Source of the DNA: GCA-2716945 sp964342835
Lineage (GTDB): Bacteria > Pseudomonadota > Gammaproteobacteria > GCA-002705445 > GCA-002716945
Length of the DNA stretch: 9,181 nucleotides
Direction: 5' to 3'
NCBI GenBank assembly: GCA_964342835.1
Contig: CAYFGJ010000039.1
Coordinates: 1 to 9,181, forward strand
In this document: piece by piece, positions 6,363 through 9,181 of the stretch
Position numbering within the stretch: the stretch's first letter is position 1
Layout of the letters: every line of letters starts with the position of its first letter
Notes under the pieces: generated by a model
Seen by the model: only the letters and a program-made list of their open reading frames with translations
What the model was told of the DNA's origin: nothing
The model's database searches: none
Made by a program: the position numbers and the translations under genes

Positions 6363-7411
6363 AAAAAATTCTTATAATTATATTTCTTGAGAAATGCTTT
6401 ATACCATTTGATTGTAGTAAAGATTCCATCATCCATACTAAATGTAGGTTTCCAGTCAAAATAATTATTTAATTTTTTATATGACATAGATTGATGAAGT
6501 ATTTCACCAGATGGTTTCTTATTCAGAAAATCTTTTTTTATTTTATTTATCAATGCACTATTGTTAGAAATTTTACATATTTTAAATATTATATCTTTAA
6601 TCTTGTATGCTTTATCAGTTCCAGCATTAAATACCTCTCCTGATAGTCTCTTATCTTTAAATAAATTATATGCTAAACACATATATAAATATGAAACATC
6701 ATCAACGTATAAAAAATCGCGTGTATGTAACCCATTACTTCTTGGAATAAAATTTCTATATCCTAATATATTTAAAATAACATCGGGAATTAAAGCAGTA
6801 AAATTCAATTGTCCTGGGCCATAAATATTGGCAAATCTTGTAATAATTATTGGAAGATTAAAAATATTTGTTGAATATGATTTGGCTATCATATCTGCAG
6901 AAGCTTTAGACACATCGTATGGAAAAGAAGGCCTTAAATCATGATTTTCTGTATATGGTAAATCTTTGATATTATAATCACCATAAGCCTTATCTGATGA
7001 AGCAACTATTATTGATTTAATACTCTTATGATGTCTCAATATTTCTAATAAATTATAAGTACCTCTAATATTTGTTTCAAAAGTCTGAAATGGATTATTG
7101 TTAGCAACATTTACATCAACCTGTGCAGCTAAATGAAAACATATATCAATAGTATGTTTTTTTAAAATATTATCAATTTTTGAATAATTTTTTATATCAA
7201 CATTATATATTTTTAATTTTGAATATATTTTTTCATATTCTAAAAATTTATTCTTTTTATTTGTATTTGTTAATCCAATTACTTTAGCATCATATTCTAT
7301 TAATATTTTAGCTAAATTTCCGCCAATAAAACCATTGATACCAGTCAATAAAATTGTTTTATTTTTCCAGAATTTTCTGTTTAAATATTTTTTTGATATA
7401 ATTTTAGTCAT
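6359..7411 (-). CDS. Extended SDR, CDP-glucose 4,6-dehydratase-like
   Basis: This 350-residue extended short-chain dehydrogenase should remodel a nucleotide-activated hexose with tightly bound NAD. The N-terminus carries an FWKNK lead-in (14-18), typical of CDP-glucose 4,6-dehydratase (RfbG) relatives, and then the Rossmann motif TGINGFIG (23-30). Further on are HLAAQ (93-97), SSDKAYG (138-144), the catalytic pair in PYDVSK (Tyr165 and Lys169), a substrate-loop stretch with IYGPG (196-200), and TRDFLYVDD (230-238). Asp140-Lys141 after the Ser is the dehydratase-type signature, replacing the plain Ser-Ser/Thr seen in 4-epimerases. It fits a 4,6-dehydratase better than an epimerase, though proteins of this type are often annotated only as NAD-dependent epimerase/dehydratase. 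The start is fixed by an AGGAG site 5 bases upstream. The stop TGA overlaps the next start in ATGA. The product would be a 4-keto-6-deoxy sugar, possibly on CDP, if the upstream nucleotidyltransferase is a cytidylyltransferase. Confidence 0.85.
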   Translation of the reverse strand: MTKIISKKYLNRKFWKNKTILLTGINGFIGGNLAKILIEYDAKVIGLTNTNKKNKFLEYEKIYSKLKIYNVDIKNYSKIDNILKKHTIDICFHLAAQVDVNVANNNPFQTFETNIRGTYNLLEILRHHKSIKSIIVASSDKAYGDYNIKDLPYTENHDLRPSFPYDVSKASADMIAKSYSTNIFNLPIIITRFANIYGPGQLNFTALIPDVILNILGYRNFIPRSNGLHTRDFLYVDDVSYLYMCLAYNLFKDKRLSGEVFNAGTDKAYKIKDIIFKICKISNNSALINKIKKDFLNKKPSGEILHQSMSYKKLNNYFDWKPTFSMDDGIFTTIKWYKAFLKKYNYKNFL

Positions 7412-7416
7412 TAATT

Positions 7417-7421
7417 CTCCT
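7417..7421 (-). promoter_or_regulatory. Shine-Dalgarno site AGGAG of the dehydratase-like gene
   Basis: On the minus strand AGGAG is followed by five bases (AATTA) and then the ATG at 7411. It is the only textbook ribosome binding site at a gene start in the window. It sits in the longest intergenic gap (20 bases), where stop-to-start coupling is least likely. It fixes the start of the downstream gene. Confidence 0.85.
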
Positions 7422-7431
7422 AAATATTTTA

Positions 7432-8217
7432 TTAATAATAATCATAAAATCCATTTATTTTTTTTGTAATATCCTTTATCTTATCTGTTCTAATGACTTC
7501 AGATCTATTTAAAAGATATTCATTTGAATATTTATTATTGCTGCCTTTAATACTTGAAGCCGCCCATAGATAATCTAATTTTTTAGCTATTTTAATTGTT
7601 TCATGATTATATGAACCATGTGGATAGGCTAACCCATAAATTTGGACACCACAAATATCTTCCAGAACCAATTTACTATCATGTAGCTCTTTATACATAT
7701 TGTCTTTTGAAATCATTCCAAGCTTTGCATGAGTTTTGCCATGACTACCAATTATACAATTATCCAACTTACAAAGCTCTTGTATGTTGTTTTTAGATAA
7801 ATAATATTTTTTACCAATAAAATCTGTTGTTATAAATAGAGTAAAAGGTATTTTATATAAATTTAAATATTCTGCTGCCAATAAAGTATCTTCATAACCA
7901 TCATCTATAGTAATCGATATTTTTAGCTCATTTGAGTTATTTACATCAGTTATATAACAAAAATCATAGTTATTTTTTAAAAAAATAAGATGATTTTTAA
8001 AATCATTTATATTTATACTTATTCCGTATGTATCATGCGATAGTTTGCTTCCAAATGCATGATATATTAAAGACCTGTTACCAAATTGACGTTTATACCT
8101 TTTGTATGAATTATAATATATATGGCCTAATGTTTCTTTGATTATTTTTTTTACAAATAATTTATTCATCTTATGTCTTAATTTATTTAAATATAGATCT
8201 GATATTTTTTTGAGCAT
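7432..8217 (-). CDS. Polysaccharide deacetylase (NodB/CE4 family)
   Basis: This is a metal-dependent N- or O-deacetylase of the NodB homology group, 261 residues from the first ATG. Motif 1 is TIDDGYED (103-110), giving the catalytic-base Asp105 and metal ligand Asp106. Motif 2 is SHGKTH (158-163), giving metal ligands His159 and His163. Motif 3 is YPHGSY (198-203). All key residues are present, so the enzyme looks active. No signal peptide or membrane helix is visible, which suggests action in the cytoplasm on a lipid-linked or nucleotide-linked sugar rather than on finished polymer. The start is uncertain. The ATG at 8217 overlaps the upstream gene by 35 bases and has a weak GAG ahead of it. 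Met17 at 8169 would fall 13 bases after the upstream stop, give 245 residues and lose no motif. The stop lies 20 bases before the next gene. The substrate is unknown. Confidence 0.9.
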   Translation of the reverse strand: MLKKISDLYLNKLRHKMNKLFVKKIIKETLGHIYYNSYKRYKRQFGNRSLIYHAFGSKLSHDTYGISININDFKNHLIFLKNNYDFCYITDVNNSNELKISITIDDGYEDTLLAAEYLNLYKIPFTLFITTDFIGKKYYLSKNNIQELCKLDNCIIGSHGKTHAKLGMISKDNMYKELHDSKLVLEDICGVQIYGLAYPHGSYNHETIKIAKKLDYLWAASSIKGSNNKYSNEYLLNRSEVIRTDKIKDITKKINGFYDYY

Positions 8218-8875
8218 ATTCTAGCTCAGATACTGTATTTATTGTTATATGCAATCCTTTATGTTGATAACATTTTAATTGATTAGATTTGATAAGTGAT
8301 TTTATTAATTTTACTAGATCATTGCTTTTCTTGATTTTATCATGAGATGCAGTTGTAAAATAATAATAACCTATATTCATCACTTCCTGCAAAGTTGGTT
8401 TTTCTTGAAAATCTTTAACAATTCCATTCTGGTTTAATTGCATTACACCAAATGGTATTGTTATTGGAAATGATGTAATCGTTACATGACTAGATTTTTT
8501 ATTATGAAATTCAATTAACTTCTCAATATTAATATTAGATAATGTGTCTCCGTAATTTAAAATAAAATCTCCTTCAATGTACTGAAGACAATCTTTAATT
8601 CTATCTAAAATTGCTACATTACCAGAATTAACAATTTTATAATTAAGTGACGGGAAGGTATTTATCATAAAATCTTCAATTTTTTTAGATTTGTAACCTG
8701 TTGCTATTATGAAATTTTTAATTTTATACTTTAACAAATGTTTTATTATATAAAATAATATGGGTTTTTCGCCTATTTTTATCAGTGGTTTTGGAATATC
8801 TTTTGTTATGGGTCTCAACCTTAAACCCTTTCCACCGCATAATATGATTGCATATATATTTTTTTGATATTTCAT
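8183..8875 (-). CDS. Sugar-1-phosphate nucleotidyltransferase (RfbF/RmlA-like)
   Basis: This 230-residue protein should join a sugar 1-phosphate to a nucleoside triphosphate in the cytoplasm, giving a nucleotide sugar and pyrophosphate. The N-terminal nucleotide-binding loop is LCGGKGLRLRP (residues 12-22), followed by PKPLIKIGEKPI (28-39) with the usual lysine. NYGD (107-110) supplies the metal-binding Asp, PFGVM (141-145) and EKP (158-160) follow, and N167-I-G lies where the family often has N-G-G. No C-terminal left-handed beta-helix is present, so it is not a GlmU-type enzyme. It is somewhat shorter than typical glucose-1-phosphate cytidylyltransferases (about 257 residues). A CDP-glucose 4,6-dehydratase-like gene two places downstream makes CTP plus glucose-1-phosphate an attractive substrate guess, but the sequence does not prove the base or the sugar. 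The ATG lies 6 bases after the preceding stop without a clear Shine-Dalgarno. The 3' end overlaps the deacetylase by 35 bases if that gene starts at its first ATG. Confidence 0.88.
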   Translation of the reverse strand: MKYQKNIYAIILCGGKGLRLRPITKDIPKPLIKIGEKPILFYIIKHLLKYKIKNFIIATGYKSKKIEDFMINTFPSLNYKIVNSGNVAILDRIKDCLQYIEGDFILNYGDTLSNINIEKLIEFHNKKSSHVTITSFPITIPFGVMQLNQNGIVKDFQEKPTLQEVMNIGYYYFTTASHDKIKKSNDLVKLIKSLIKSNQLKCYQHKGLHITINTVSELEYAQKNIRSIFK

Positions 8876-8881
8876 TTATTT

Positions 8882-9181
8882 TTAATTAATAACTGAATTA
8901 ATTGATTTACCGTCAACTATTTTATCTTTAACTAATTCTACAGAATTATTTGATAATATATTATTTTTTAAATCATTAATATTTTTTGCATATGATTTAT
9001 CACTAATCATCGAATTTATTAAATTATAATCATATAATCCATTTTCAATTGGTTCATATAAATAATATGAAGTTTCACAAATTACAGATTCGATTAAACT
9101 TGTTCCAAGTTGACCTATAACAATTTTTGTTTTATTAATATAATCAGAAAAATTTCCACTTATTAAGCTAATATTTTTATA
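8882..9181 (-). CDS. C-terminal fragment of an unrecognised polysaccharide-locus protein, possibly a GT-B glycosyltransferase
   Basis: The frame is open from the right edge of the window to a TAA and gives 99 residues of the C-terminus; the start lies outside. I do not recognise the family with certainty. Residues 19-44 contain a short hydrophobic strand, then IGQLGTSLIES, then YYLYEP. A 'strand, G-x-x-x-T/S-x-x-x-E-x-x, then a new strand with Pro' layout is common in the C-terminal nucleotide-sugar binding half of GT-B fold enzymes and of CDP-glycerol/KpsC-type capsule proteins. The last 45 residues are hydrophilic and rich in Asn, Lys and Ser, with no membrane segment. Six bases separate its stop from the next start, so it belongs to the same operon. 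The glycosyltransferase assignment is inference from one motif and the gene neighbourhood; it could be another GT-B-like or sugar-processing enzyme. Confidence 0.7.
   Translation of the reverse strand, partial: YKNISLISGNFSDYINKTKIVIGQLGTSLIESVICETSYYLYEPIENGLYDYNLINSMISDKSYAKNINDLKNNILSNNSVELVKDKIVDGKSINSVIN

Noticed and set aside
6561..6824. Open frame on the plus strand inside the dehydratase-like gene
   Set aside because: It is antisense to an SDR with intact motifs, and its translation resembles no family and has no supporting ribosome site.
7596..7796. Open frame on the plus strand inside the deacetylase gene
   Set aside because: It is antisense to the CE4 catalytic motifs, and its His/Tyr-rich translation is the mirror of those codons, not a plausible protein.
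1..9181. Operon promoter, transcription terminator, tRNA, CRISPR array or insertion sequence
   Set aside because: Coding sequence fills nearly the whole window with gaps of 20 bases or less. No stem-loop with a T tail between genes, no direct repeat array, no transposase and no tRNA-like fold was recognised by eye.

Overview
The window is an internal slice of a single long operon for surface polysaccharide (O-antigen or capsule-like) synthesis. All genes are read from the minus strand, right to left, with gaps of 0 to 20 bases or overlaps. The DNA is very AT-rich: hand counts of three 60-base lines gave 15 to 32 % GC, so roughly a quarter overall. The standard genetic code fits (TGG for Trp, TAA/TAG/TGA as stops). 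A membrane sugar-1-phosphate transferase of the WecA/WbpL class, an asparagine synthase-like enzyme and a heparinase-like protein in one cluster suggest a Gram-negative bacterium with a low-GC genome. The sequence alone does not identify the species.

In transcription order the layout is: (1) the C-terminal end of an unrecognised protein, perhaps a GT-B glycosyltransferase (9181-8882); (2) a sugar-phosphate nucleotidyltransferase (8875-8183); (3) a NodB-type polysaccharide deacetylase (8217-7432); (4) a CDP-glucose 4,6-dehydratase-like extended SDR (7411-6359); (5) a UDP-sulfoquinovose synthase (SQD1)-like extended SDR (6362-5208); (6) a UDP-hexose(HexNAc) 4-epimerase-like SDR (5211-4228); (7) a GT4 glycosyltransferase starting at TTG (4218-3094); (8) a polytopic WecA/WbpL-like phosphoglycosyltransferase (3119-2061); (9, 10) a heparinase II/III-like protein split into two reading frames (2059-1100 and 1095-421); (11) the N-terminal glutaminase domain of an asparagine synthase-like amidotransferase, running off the left edge (421-1).

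The genes fit one scheme. The nucleotidyltransferase and three consecutive SDR enzymes make and remodel nucleotide sugars. The WecA-like protein would load the first sugar phosphate on undecaprenyl phosphate and the GT4 enzyme would extend the chain. The deacetylase, amidotransferase and heparinase-like protein would modify or trim the glycan. The junctions point to strong translational coupling: two ATGA overlaps, one TAATG overlap, longer overlaps, and only one textbook Shine-Dalgarno site.

The points most worth a second look are: the SQD1-like enzyme inside a glycan operon, which suggests a sulfonated sugar in a surface polysaccharide; the WecA-like enzyme with Ser in place of the usually conserved catalytic-site Asp; the split heparinase gene; and the TTG start of the GT4 gene. 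No RNA gene, insertion sequence, CRISPR array, promoter or terminator was seen, and no stretch of 300 bases lacks a gene.
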